The translations under genes and the position numbers were made by a program. A DNA stretch of 64,000 nt, taken from positions 1,364,001 to 1,428,000 of the forward strand of contig NZ_LR216287.1 in the NCBI RefSeq assembly GCF_900696045.1. The letters run 5' to 3'. Below the pieces are notes generated by a model, which saw nothing but the letters and a program-made list of their open reading frames with translations, was not told the origin of the DNA and ran no database searches. Source of the DNA: Candidatus Nitrosocosmicus franklandus (GTDB taxonomy: Archaea; Thermoproteota; Nitrososphaeria; Nitrososphaerales; Nitrososphaeraceae). Of the stretch, positions 9,819 to 17,672 are shown one piece after another (within the stretch, counting starts at the first letter, position 1; every line of letters begins with the position of its first letter).

Positions 9819-9909
9819 TGGGGCCAGAGGGATTCGAACCCTCGACCGCCAGCGCCCCGGGCTTATACCCAAAATTGGATGGTATCCTGCCAAGCTAGAC
9901 GATAGCCCC
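9819..9909 (-). tRNA. tRNA-Pro (GGG), with a probable 17-base intron
   Basis: Read on the minus strand the 91 bases fold as a tRNA: acceptor ggggcta/tggcccc with discriminator A, D-stem gtct/ggat, and T-arm gaggg-ttcgaat-ccctc. The anticodon arm works only if 17 bases (tccaattttgggtataa) are removed after position 29. That restores a perfect ccagc/gctgg stem around the loop ccggggc, giving anticodon GGG (Pro). The intron is then at the non-canonical position 29/30, a type of site known in Thaumarchaeota and Crenarchaeota. Position 33 would be C instead of U, which is odd; the identity is likely but not certain. The CCA end is not encoded. Confidence 0.75.
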
Positions 9910-10009
9910 TCGATTAATAAGAATAAACCTCTCATTTTTAAACCTAAGTGATGCCAAGTAAATTCTAAACACTTTAATAATTAGATTAATACTTTATAGC
10001 ATATCACTT

Positions 10010-11002
10010 ATGCTGGTTAATGAATTAGACGTTATAGATAAGCAGATATTAAATGATATTCAGTGGTCGTTTCCCTTGGTTGAAAGGCCATTCCTTGAAA
10101 TGGCAAATAAGTACCACTTAACTGAGGAAGAAGTTCTTAGCAGAACCCTAAGACTAAAAGATATCGGAATAATTAGACAGATAAGTGCAATTTTTGACAC
10201 CAGAAAACTTGGTTACAAAAGTGCCCTAGTAGCGTTTTCAGTGGAAAAAGACAAAGTAGATTATGTCGCCAATGAAATAAATAAACATCCTGGAGTAAGT
10301 CACAATTACGAAAGAAATCACGAATATAATATTTGGTTTACATTGGCAGTGTCTCCTGATTCAGATATGAAAGCGGACCTAGATAAAATGGCCGCTCTAG
10401 ATGGAGTGATAAAATATAGAGTATTGCCCACATTAAAAATGTACAAAATTGGAGTAAAGTTAGACATGGTAAATGCTGATGCTGAAAAGCCTACTCCAAC
10501 AGATAGTGTAAAGAAAATGGAAGGGAAAGCAGAGAAAATATCAGAGGTAGATAAGGAGTATATAAGGCAATTGCAAAAGGACATTGAAATAATTAAGGAA
10601 CCATTCAAGGTTATTACAGACAGCCTTGGAATAAGCATTGAGGAATTATTCAAAAAAGTAAAAGAATACGAAGAGATAGGAATAATGAGAAGATTTGCAG
10701 CAATATTAAGACACAGACAGGCAGGGTTTACAGCTAATGGCATGATAGTTTGGAACGTTCCAGAAGAAAATATTGATCAAATAGGATTAAAGGTTGCATC
10801 GTTTCCACAAGTAAGTCACTGTTATAGACGACCAGTATATCCAGACTGGGAGTACAATTTATTTAGCATGATTCATGCCAGAACAATTGACGCTGCTGAA
10901 AAAATAGCAAAAGAAATATCTGCCATAATTAAGATTGACAAGTATAGAATATTGTTTAGTTCTAGAGAGTTTAAAAAAGAAAGGGTAAAATATTTCGAAT
11001 AA
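10010..11002 (+). CDS. ahbAB: Siroheme decarboxylase, fused AhbA-AhbB type
   Basis: 330 residues made of two homologous halves, each an Lrp/AsnC-like helix-turn-helix plus a ferredoxin-like domain. The first half has LDVIDKQILNDIQ and GIIRQISAIFDTRKLGYKS and the motif HNYERNHEYNIWFTL. The second has IGIMRRFAAILRHRQAGF and SHCYRRPVYPDWEYNLFSM. These Tyr/Arg/His-rich motifs are diagnostic of AhbA/AhbB (NirDL-type) siroheme decarboxylases, which make 12,18-didecarboxysiroheme in the siroheme-dependent heme pathway. Here one chain supplies both subunits. It converges (4-base gap) with the aldo/keto reductase of a minus-strand cluster that includes a chlorite-dismutase-family protein, consistent with a heme block. 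Not a transcription factor despite the AsnC-like fold. Confidence 0.87.
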   Translation: MLVNELDVIDKQILNDIQWSFPLVERPFLEMANKYHLTEEEVLSRTLRLKDIGIIRQISAIFDTRKLGYKSALVAFSVEKDKVDYVANEINKHPGVSHNYERNHEYNIWFTLAVSPDSDMKADLDKMAALDGVIKYRVLPTLKMYKIGVKLDMVNADAEKPTPTDSVKKMEGKAEKISEVDKEYIRQLQKDIEIIKEPFKVITDSLGISIEELFKKVKEYEEIGIMRRFAAILRHRQAGFTANGMIVWNVPEENIDQIGLKVASFPQVSHCYRRPVYPDWEYNLFSMIHARTIDAAEKIAKEISAIIKIDKYRILFSSREFKKERVKYFE

Positions 11003-11006
11003 AAAT

Positions 11007-11999
11007 TTATGCTAATAATTTAGGCATATCAAAGTTATTTTCATACATTTTTTCTATTTGGGCTTTCTCCTCTGCATTCAGATATTTTCCATCAGACATC
11101 TGAGCGAACTGATCAATTTCTTCCAAGCTGGTAACAGTTGGCAACAGAACAGATATTTCTTTTTGAGATAATATGTATTTCATCGATAGCTCTGTAATAT
11201 TCCATCCATGTGACTCAGCAATTGGTTTGAGTTTTTCTATTTTTTTCATAGCTTGAATAATCCATTCTTTCTTTCTATTGCTCCTGTGATCATTCTTATC
11301 AAACACAGTATGTTCGTTGACTTTGCCTGTTAAAACACCCGATGCATCAGGTACTCTAACCATTATGCTTACAGAATTGTCTTTTTTATTTACTGCATTA
11401 AAAAATATTCTACCAGGGTCTTGTTCTAAAATATTATACACAGTCTGCAAACAGACTATATTTCTATTTTCTATAGCATACAGCCCTTCTTTCTCCCAAC
11501 CTATCGCCGGTCCCAAAGCAATACCATGACTTTTGATCTTTCCTATTCTTACTAGTTCATCCAATTTATCAAATAATGAGTTATTTTGTATCGCATCCAT
11601 CTTTGGATTATGCAAACTATATACATCGACGAAATCGGTTTCCAATCTATTCAAACTTTCTGCTAGTGCATAATCTAAGAATTCGGGGTTGTGTTTTTGA
11701 GGAATCTCGCCATGTCCAATTTGAGTAGCACCATACATATCATAACCCCACTTTGTAGAATAGATAACGTCATTCCGCATATCTTTAAACGCTTTTGCTA
11801 ATAGTTTTTCGCTTTTACCCTTTCCATACATATCGGCAGTCTCAAAGAAATTAATTCCAAGATCATAAGCACGTTTTAGCATCCTTATGGCTTCTTCTTC
11901 CTCTGGTTTCTTTCCCCACCAATCCAGTGCTAGAGTCCATGTTCCAAATCCAATCTCACTGACCTGAAACCCAGTTTTTCCCAAATTACGATATTTCAT
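11007..11999 (-). CDS. Aldo/keto reductase
   Basis: 330 residues, TIM-barrel NADPH-dependent oxidoreductase of the AKR superfamily. It opens MKYRNLGKTGFQVSEIGFGTW, with FFETADMYGKGKSE (catalytic Asp and Tyr), YSTKWGYD (Lys) and VDVYSLHNP (His) following in the expected order. The C-terminal part (ITELSMKYILSQKEISVLLP) is that of the YdhF/MviM-neighbour type AKRs. The start codon shares one base with the stop of the upstream DUF1802 gene (TAATG), implying coupled translation. Substrate unknown. Confidence 0.9.
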   Translation of the reverse strand: MKYRNLGKTGFQVSEIGFGTWTLALDWWGKKPEEEEAIRMLKRAYDLGINFFETADMYGKGKSEKLLAKAFKDMRNDVIYSTKWGYDMYGATQIGHGEIPQKHNPEFLDYALAESLNRLETDFVDVYSLHNPKMDAIQNNSLFDKLDELVRIGKIKSHGIALGPAIGWEKEGLYAIENRNIVCLQTVYNILEQDPGRIFFNAVNKKDNSVSIMVRVPDASGVLTGKVNEHTVFDKNDHRSNRKKEWIIQAMKKIEKLKPIAESHGWNITELSMKYILSQKEISVLLPTVTSLEEIDQFAQMSDGKYLNAEEKAQIEKMYENNFDMPKLLA

Positions 12000-12943
12000 T
12001 ATATCATACTCCTCACTTTTTCAGACATTATATTGAAATTATTGTCATCTATACAAGGGTTACTGATAGATTTTAAATATTCAAAGGGATTTTCTGGTAT
12101 GCGGTGTTCAAAATACATGTCAAGGTCCTCCTGATCATGTGAATCAATTTGGATCCAAGACTTACAACCAATCCATTGAGGCTTATTCAAAATATTGATA
12201 GGTCTTTCTAACTTGTAAGCGCGTAAAAGCAATAAATACAATGGTTTTTTGGGATTGTAATTGAATCGAGTTTTTACATAATCATCTGTCCAAACGTGGA
12301 AATCTTCTAATGCTTTTAGCTGGTCCAAGCTAGATACTTCGCTGAAATGTGTTATCTCCACAAATGAAGTGACTTTTGTATACTCTTCTATAGGGGAGGA
12401 CGGTGATTTATTTCCTGTAATTTTGTTAATTTCATTACCTTCACTGTTTTTTTCTATCTGGTCAAGAACCGCATGATATTTGGGACGTATAGATTCTCTG
12501 GCCTGATGTTCAAATGTGGGATATAGAAAAAAATCCTTAAATTTAAGCTCAAATCCGTTACGAAACTCCATGATTCCTCCTTTTCTGAATAACAAGATCT
12601 GATCACCTGACTCTATAGCTTTACATACAACAGCCCATTCCTTTAGAGCACCAAGAAAATTCGATTTTGTATCAGAGTCAAAATTTGATGATTGCTGCAT
12701 GGTAACATTGTTTTGGCTATTTTTGACCGCTGTATTATCAAGTGAAATTTGAGAATTAGGTGTATAAGAAGAGGGAGAAGGAGAATTAGGAGGAATGGAA
12801 GAGGCGGTACCAATTTTTACATAATTTGCTGAAGGAGGTATTATTGTATTGTTATCAGAATTAACTACCATAGTTTCATTTATTTGAATATTCTCGCGAT
12901 TATTGACAAATGTTTCATTATCTAGATAAAAATAAGAAGCCAT
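11999..12943 (-). CDS. DUF1802 domain protein
   Basis: 314 residues. The first 100 are Asn/Ser/Pro-rich and look disordered. From about residue 100 there is a DUF1802 domain: LKEWAVVCKAIESGDQILLFRKGGI, then FFLYPTFEHQ, then FHVWTDDYVKTRFNYNPKKP and a C-terminal LYLLLLRAYKL part. The biochemical role of DUF1802 is unknown; it occurs in cyanobacteria, bacteria and archaea. It lies second in a minus-strand group: chlorite-dismutase-like protein, this gene (76-base gap), aldo/keto reductase (one-base overlap). Confidence 0.8.
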   Translation of the reverse strand: MASYFYLDNETFVNNRENIQINETMVVNSDNNTIIPPSANYVKIGTASSIPPNSPSPSSYTPNSQISLDNTAVKNSQNNVTMQQSSNFDSDTKSNFLGALKEWAVVCKAIESGDQILLFRKGGIMEFRNGFELKFKDFFLYPTFEHQARESIRPKYHAVLDQIEKNSEGNEINKITGNKSPSSPIEEYTKVTSFVEITHFSEVSSLDQLKALEDFHVWTDDYVKTRFNYNPKKPLYLLLLRAYKLERPINILNKPQWIGCKSWIQIDSHDQEDLDMYFEHRIPENPFEYLKSISNPCIDDNNFNIMSEKVRSMI

Positions 12944-13019
12944 TTAAGCACCTGTAATTATAAATTTACGCTGAATCTAAATAAAAACTGTTAACTTGTT
13001 ACCAAAAAAACTGTATATT

Positions 13020-13850
13020 TTAACCCAGACTCTTTATGATATCAGCCATATCCTTTCGAACACACGGAATCATGGGCGTGTCTTTGATTATATATCTGCT
13101 TACTTTGGTTTCACGCAATTCCATAATCAGATCTTGAAATCTAGAGAGACTATTTGTTTCAAAAGCTAGCATGAAATCTTGATCGTCAATTCCAAATGAA
13201 TAGGTTGTATTGAGTACAATTTCAGGGTATTTTCTACCTACTTTGATGTGTTCTTCCATCATTTCTTTTCGTTCTTCAAAGGGTAAGAGGTACCATTCTC
13301 GAGATTTTATAAAAGGATATACCACTACATATTGCAATGGGTCTTGATCCATCTCAAAACCACGTTTAACTTGGTTTGAATAAATTGATTTTCGAGTCAA
13401 AGAAAGAAATGTGGATACTGGTTCGATGTATTTTCCCAAAATCGTAGTATAAATTTTTGAAGAGAGGACTTGAATATTTTCCAGGGATTGAGAAATTGTC
13501 CATATCATAAACTCACTTTCGTGTCTTAACCCTAGCGTAGAATAAGTTCTAATTTTCATCCTTTTGCTTGCAGCTTGAAGTAATTCTAGAAATTCACGTG
13601 AGGCCTCATCCTTACCCATTTCATTTAGCCAACGCCACTTGGGATCTACTTTATAAAATGTAAAAGTCAAGAATTTTTGTGAGGTAATTTCGCTATCGTA
13701 TTCGTTATCCTTAGTTCCAATATCTTGAGATTTAGAAGATGCTACCGTGTCATTATTAATACCATCATTTAAGGCACCTGAATTCTTAGCATTGATATTA
13801 TTATTTATGTTATTATCATTAGTTGAAAGATTCTTACTTTTATTTTTCAT
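13020..13850 (-). CDS. Chlorite dismutase/HemQ-family heme-binding protein
   Basis: 276 residues. Residues 1-55 are Asn-rich and probably disordered; the rest is a Cld-type domain. Visible hallmarks are Tyr178 in VVVYPFIKSREWYLLP (the position used by coproheme decarboxylases), His201 in ERKEMMEEHIKVGRKY (the likely proximal heme ligand), and NTTYSFGIDDQDFMLAFE. Bacterial HemQ decarboxylates coproheme, while Cld proper splits chlorite. In archaea using the siroheme route, as the adjacent AhbAB suggests here, HemQ chemistry is not expected, so a heme-sensing, heme-handling or peroxidase role is possible. First gene of the minus-strand cluster. Confidence 0.82.
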   Translation of the reverse strand: MKNKSKNLSTNDNNINNNINAKNSGALNDGINNDTVASSKSQDIGTKDNEYDSEITSQKFLTFTFYKVDPKWRWLNEMGKDEASREFLELLQAASKRMKIRTYSTLGLRHESEFMIWTISQSLENIQVLSSKIYTTILGKYIEPVSTFLSLTRKSIYSNQVKRGFEMDQDPLQYVVVYPFIKSREWYLLPFEERKEMMEEHIKVGRKYPEIVLNTTYSFGIDDQDFMLAFETNSLSRFQDLIMELRETKVSRYIIKDTPMIPCVRKDMADIIKSLG

Positions 13851-13994
13851 ATGCCTATTGAGAATTTTTAATTAATAAATAGTTTAATCTCAATCATAAT
13901 AGAACCTGCCTGCAGTGTATACTGAACATAAAGTATTATCGATTATATCAATACACATTATTTCTAAGAACCGTCATGATGACTGCTTGTATAC

Positions 13995-14252
13995 CTATTC
14001 ATAAACTGATGAATGGTTTCTTTGAGATGGCGCTGAGTATTTTAGCCCACGGTTAAATCCATCTTTCTTGTTCATGACTTTTTTCTTTTTATATTTAACT
14101 TCCAGTTTGTCCTCTTTTGTCAGGTCTAGCATATTGTTATTATCATCTAAATTGATATTTGGTGTTTGGATACCAAGGCCTCTATCTACTTCTGTTACAA
14201 ATGTGCCGTTGTTGTAAGAGTCATTATTTTTTAATATTTTTACTTTCTTCAT
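13995..14252 (-). CDS. Small basic/polar hypothetical protein
   Basis: 85 residues, no recognised family. It begins MKKVKILKNNDSYNNG, has an Asn-rich middle and a Lys-rich stretch (VKYKKKKVMNKKDG), and no membrane segment. A purine-rich aggttgataa lies just before the ATG. Codon use resembles the neighbouring genes, so it is probably real. It lies upstream of the chlorite-dismutase-like gene on the same strand, with a gap of about 145 bases. Confidence 0.5.
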   Translation of the reverse strand: MKKVKILKNNDSYNNGTFVTEVDRGLGIQTPNINLDDNNNMLDLTKEDKLEVKYKKKKVMNKKDGFNRGLKYSAPSQRNHSSVYE

Positions 14253-15074
14253 AATAAATTATCAACCTCTTACCACTTGTATTATACTTGAAATTTGCAA
14301 GACAACATGGTGCTGCATCTACTGTCACTAAAAATCTGGTAGTAAAAAAATTATAAAAATCTTGAGATAAAATCAACTAGGATCTAAAGTCTGTCGAAAT
14401 CGTAAAGGCGGATAAATTCTCGTAAATTTTGTATAGCATATAAAAAAAGACTTTTCAGGTCTTTTATAATGGATAGCATGCTAGAGATAGGCTATTATCA
14501 TATACATGTCTACAGGCTTAACTGACAATATTGGAACTTGCTTTTGATAATTTAAAGATCGACCCTACCTGCCTTTTATATATGATTTTCACTATATCTA
14601 CTTGTGATATTTTTCTTAAATAGCAGGTTATTTATATAGTTGACACTTGGGCTACAAATTTCGAATGAATTACCCATATAATATATGAATAAGTAAATTC
14701 GCTTATAAAGGATTAATGCTGGAAGCAGGTTATATCCGCCAAAAGAGTCTATATACTGGCTTTGTAGCATCAGAATAGATCTTCTTTAACCTAGTTAAAA
14801 TCGATGTTTTGTATCCAGTAGTTTTGTGTTTATCTGGCTTGTTTATATGGGTTTTTTAACAAACAAACAACTAACAAATTTCTTCCTCTCCCCTCTTCTT
14901 TCTTTTTAATAGACAAAATCCATATGACGAAGGATAGATGTTGCCTCCTGTTTATGCTGCTTCTTCTCTTAGTGCTGTAGTTGTTATTGTTATTGCTGTT
15001 TTAATGGGTCTTATTTTTATCCTTTGTATTGTGTAATGGAAATAAAAATAGATAAACCAGTAGCAGTAGTAGCA
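14253..15074. other. Intergenic spacer, no convincing gene
   Basis: About 820 AT-rich bases. A 64-codon minus-strand frame near 14576-14770 lacks any recognisable feature and I do not call it. No tRNA or long repeat seen. Confidence 0.5.
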
Positions 15075-15860
15075 CTACTGGTGAGAGTCATCAGACAAGC
15101 CTAGCCATGCATATCCTTTGGCTTCAAGTTCTTCTGAAAGCTCTTTTCCTGCTGATTTTATTATCTTTCCTTTTGACATGACATGTACCTTGTCAAGTTT
15201 CTTTAGATATCGTAAAATCCTGGCATAGTGGGTAATCACTATAACTCCTGCACCTGTTTCAATTAACTTGTTTATTGCTTCAGCCACAGCTTTAACAGCG
15301 TCTATATCAAGTCCAGAGTCTGGTTCATCTAGGATTGCCAGATTAGGCTTTAACACAAGCATCTGCATTACTTCTGACCTCTTTTTTTCTCCACCAGAAA
15401 AGCCTTCATTTAGGTATCTGCTAAGAAAGCTTGGGTCCAATCCAACATTGTCCAGGTTTCGCTTTAAGTATTCATGAAATTCCTTTACGGTTATGAAAAC
15501 TTCACGATCCTTTTGCTCCGCGCCCAATGACTTGCTTAGTATATTATACGCATTGCGCAAAAAGTGACTATATCCAACACCAGATATCTCGGTTGGATAT
15601 TGAAAACCTAAAAAGAGCCCCTTTTTTGCCCTTTCATCTGTTTTTAGATCAAGAATGCTTTCATTGTTAACTAAAATATCTCCAGAAGTTACAGAATAAC
15701 GAGGATGTCCCAATAAAACATTAGCCAATGTACTTTTGCCAGAGCCATTCAATCCCATGATGGCATGAACTTCACCTTTATTTACCTCTAGATTAACGCC
15801 ATTGAGAATTTTTTTATCTTCAATATTGACATTTAAATCTTTTATCGTTAGAAAAGACAT
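15075..15860 (-). CDS. sufC: SufC, Fe-S cluster assembly ATPase
   Basis: 261 residues, the normal SufC length. Walker A is GLNGSGKST at residues 36-44, the Q-loop region is FLGFQYPTEISGV (characteristic of SufC rather than transport ABC proteins), the signature is GFSGGEKKRSEV, and Walker B is LAILDEPDSGLD. SufC drives the SufBCD scaffold that builds and transfers Fe-S clusters in the cytoplasm. sufB and sufD are not next to it in this window, which is unusual for bacteria but common in archaea with scattered suf genes. Preceded by a long A/T-rich promoter region. Confidence 0.95.
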   Translation of the reverse strand: MSFLTIKDLNVNIEDKKILNGVNLEVNKGEVHAIMGLNGSGKSTLANVLLGHPRYSVTSGDILVNNESILDLKTDERAKKGLFLGFQYPTEISGVGYSHFLRNAYNILSKSLGAEQKDREVFITVKEFHEYLKRNLDNVGLDPSFLSRYLNEGFSGGEKKRSEVMQMLVLKPNLAILDEPDSGLDIDAVKAVAEAINKLIETGAGVIVITHYARILRYLKKLDKVHVMSKGKIIKSAGKELSEELEAKGYAWLGLSDDSHQ

Positions 15861-16024
15861 AGAATTTTATGATTGAATACATAATATAAATATTCGTGAG
15901 AATAACGCTGTTATAATTGAAATTATTATATATTTATTATTTAATGCCTAAATAATTTATAATAAGAAAAGATTTTTATAAAAAAATTTTAAAAAAAAAC
16001 CGAGAAATTGAATTTTATAAAAAT

Positions 16025-16534
16025 TTATGTAACTGTTATTGTCCCTTGCATGAAAGGATGAACAGTACAATGATACGGATGCTCACCTGGACCCATTTTT
16101 TCTGCTGGGACGCTAGCTGATTCACCTGCCATTATGATACCGGTATCAAATAGCTGTGCACTTTCAGGATCCTGAGGACCAGTTCCACTTGTAGCTGTGT
16201 GTGGAACAGTATCTTCATTGACCCAGGTTACTAAAGCATCACTAGTAGCAGTGGCAGCGTCTGGGTCATAATCTGGATTACCCTGTGTAGAAGAACCTGC
16301 CAAAATTTTCACTTCGACTTTATTAGCATACGCAGATTCATCTATTGTTTCTTCTGCTGCTTCACCTCCAGTAGCTGTTGCCTCTGTTGCAGGTGGTAGA
16401 TCCTGTCTATAAATAGAATCAACTATGTCTGGTACGGGGGCAACTGCTCCAAATGCATAGTATGTAATAATTCCAGTTAAAGCGGCTAATCCCATAAGCG
16501 AATAAAATGCTATCTTGTCAGTTTTATCAGCCAT
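16025..16534 (-). CDS. Membrane-anchored cupredoxin (plastocyanin-like blue copper protein)
   Basis: 169 residues. One membrane segment at residues 9-30 (FYSLMGLAALTGIITYYAFG) acts as an uncleaved anchor, then an Ala/Thr/Glu-rich linker and a cupredoxin domain from about residue 72. The type 1 copper ligands are all visible: His112 in VPHTAT, and Cys156, His159 and Met162 in YHCTVHPFMQG. Thaumarchaeota use many such proteins as electron carriers in place of cytochrome c. It lies 164 bases upstream of sufC on the same strand; no functional link is evident. Confidence 0.92.
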   Translation of the reverse strand: MADKTDKIAFYSLMGLAALTGIITYYAFGAVAPVPDIVDSIYRQDLPPATEATATGGEAAEETIDESAYANKVEVKILAGSSTQGNPDYDPDAATATSDALVTWVNEDTVPHTATSGTGPQDPESAQLFDTGIIMAGESASVPAEKMGPGEHPYHCTVHPFMQGTITVT

Positions 16535-16627
16535 ATGATAACAAAAGGTATTAAACTGCCCCTATTAATGTCTTTTATGCTTTGATTTGGAGATATCGGG
16601 AATAATCTGTTAACTTACCTAAATGAT

Positions 16628-16864
16628 ATGACTTTTATTTCTGATATTTTTATTGCTACCGAGAGGATGTTTAAAGGGAGAGAACGAATAGCATGTAGCA
16701 TATGTAAAGAGAAGATCGGCGAATTCAGGTACGAATCAATGCAACAATGGAACATATCGGGATCATTATGTAGTAAGTGTTATTCAAAGAAAATATCAGA
16801 ATATTATATTAAACAACAACAACAGCAGCAGCATGATACAGATGAAAAAGTAACTAAAAATTGA
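16628..16864 (+). CDS. Small zinc-ribbon protein
   Basis: 78 residues with two Cys pairs: ACSICKEKIGEF and SLCSKCYSKK, spaced like a treble-clef/zinc-ribbon knuckle. The C-terminus is a Gln-rich tail (YYIKQQQQQQHD) and looks disordered. No enzyme motif. Probably a small nucleic-acid- or protein-binding adaptor. It is convergent with the GINS gene. Confidence 0.65.
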   Translation: MTFISDIFIATERMFKGRERIACSICKEKIGEFRYESMQQWNISGSLCSKCYSKKISEYYIKQQQQQQHDTDEKVTKN

Positions 16865-16899
16865 TTACTCCCAAGCTAGAACAATATCAACAACAACTA

Positions 16900-17601
16900 T
16901 TAAACAAGTTTGCGAATCTCAACAGCCTTATTTGCCTCTAATATAGGCCTTGCATTCTCAAAAGGCAAAATTGCAACATCGTCCTTTTTGAAAGGACCAT
17001 ATTTGTTCATGTTTATCCCAACAAATTGATCCATAGAATCTAGAAACCTAACCATTACAAAGTTCTCATTTATTGAGGAAACGATTTTTTCTAAAGTTTT
17101 TGGTTTACCATCTAACAGCATCTTTAGAATAACATCTATTCGTTTTTCTCTTTCCCTATTGCCATAGAAAATATATTTTTCCTCATCGGTAAGATTAGAA
17201 TATTCGAAACTTTCTGGCGAAGATTTTGACCTATTGAAAATTTTTTTGCATCTTAATATAAAAAGTAATGAAGTTAACTTGGTAATCATAGTTATCAATT
17301 CAGAATTGATTTGCTTAGAAACTGCAGCTATCAGAGCATCATCGGAGGTATAATTGTCATTGTCATTGTCATTGTCATTGTCACTATCTCCATCGTCATA
17401 GTCATCAACAACATCATCTTTAACAGAAAACTCTGATTCGTCTCTTTCATTTTGTTCTTTTAACAAATAAATCAGATTTGCAATATTTTGGTAAAGATTC
17501 TGTGGTATAGGTTGAGGACCATCGGTGAGTTGTATTTCTTTCTTTAAGACATTGTGAATTTCATCGATATTAATCAGGTTTTGTATCTTATTCTGATCCA
17601 T
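16900..17601 (-). CDS. GINS complex subunit (Gins51-like)
   Basis: 233 residues. The C-terminal B-domain is the clearest part: FVMVRFLDSMDQFVGIN, then KYGPFKKDDVAILPFENARP, the typical end of archaeal Gins51 (Sld5/Psf1-type). The N-terminal 140 residues are helical (A-domain) and are interrupted at about residues 68-85 by an acidic Asp-Asn tract (DGDSDNDNDNDNDN). GINS bridges MCM helicase and polymerase/GAN in the archaeal replisome. The acidic tract is coded by a short tandem DNA repeat and is likely a flexible loop. Divergently placed from glnA. Confidence 0.85.
   Translation of the reverse strand: MDQNKIQNLINIDEIHNVLKKEIQLTDGPQPIPQNLYQNIANLIYLLKEQNERDESEFSVKDDVVDDYDDGDSDNDNDNDNDNYTSDDALIAAVSKQINSELITMITKLTSLLFILRCKKIFNRSKSSPESFEYSNLTDEEKYIFYGNREREKRIDVILKMLLDGKPKTLEKIVSSINENFVMVRFLDSMDQFVGINMNKYGPFKKDDVAILPFENARPILEANKAVEIRKLV
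17353..17382. repeat. attgtc hexamer repeat (5 units) in the GINS gene
   Basis: Five exact attgtc units; on the coding strand they give alternating Asp-Asn. Length changes here keep the frame. Confidence 0.95.
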
Positions 17602-17672
17602 CGGCCTTTACAATAATGTATACATGATAAGCTTAATTAGAGGTTTTTATTTTACTATATCGATTATTTCAT

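Noticed and set aside
10010-11002. Lrp/AsnC transcription regulator
   Set aside because: The HTH-like parts are present, but the Tyr/Arg/His motifs (HNYERNHEYNIWFTL and SHCYRRP) identify siroheme decarboxylase.
14576-14770. 64-codon minus-strand frame
   Set aside because: Composition is not coding-like and no start signal or motif is visible.
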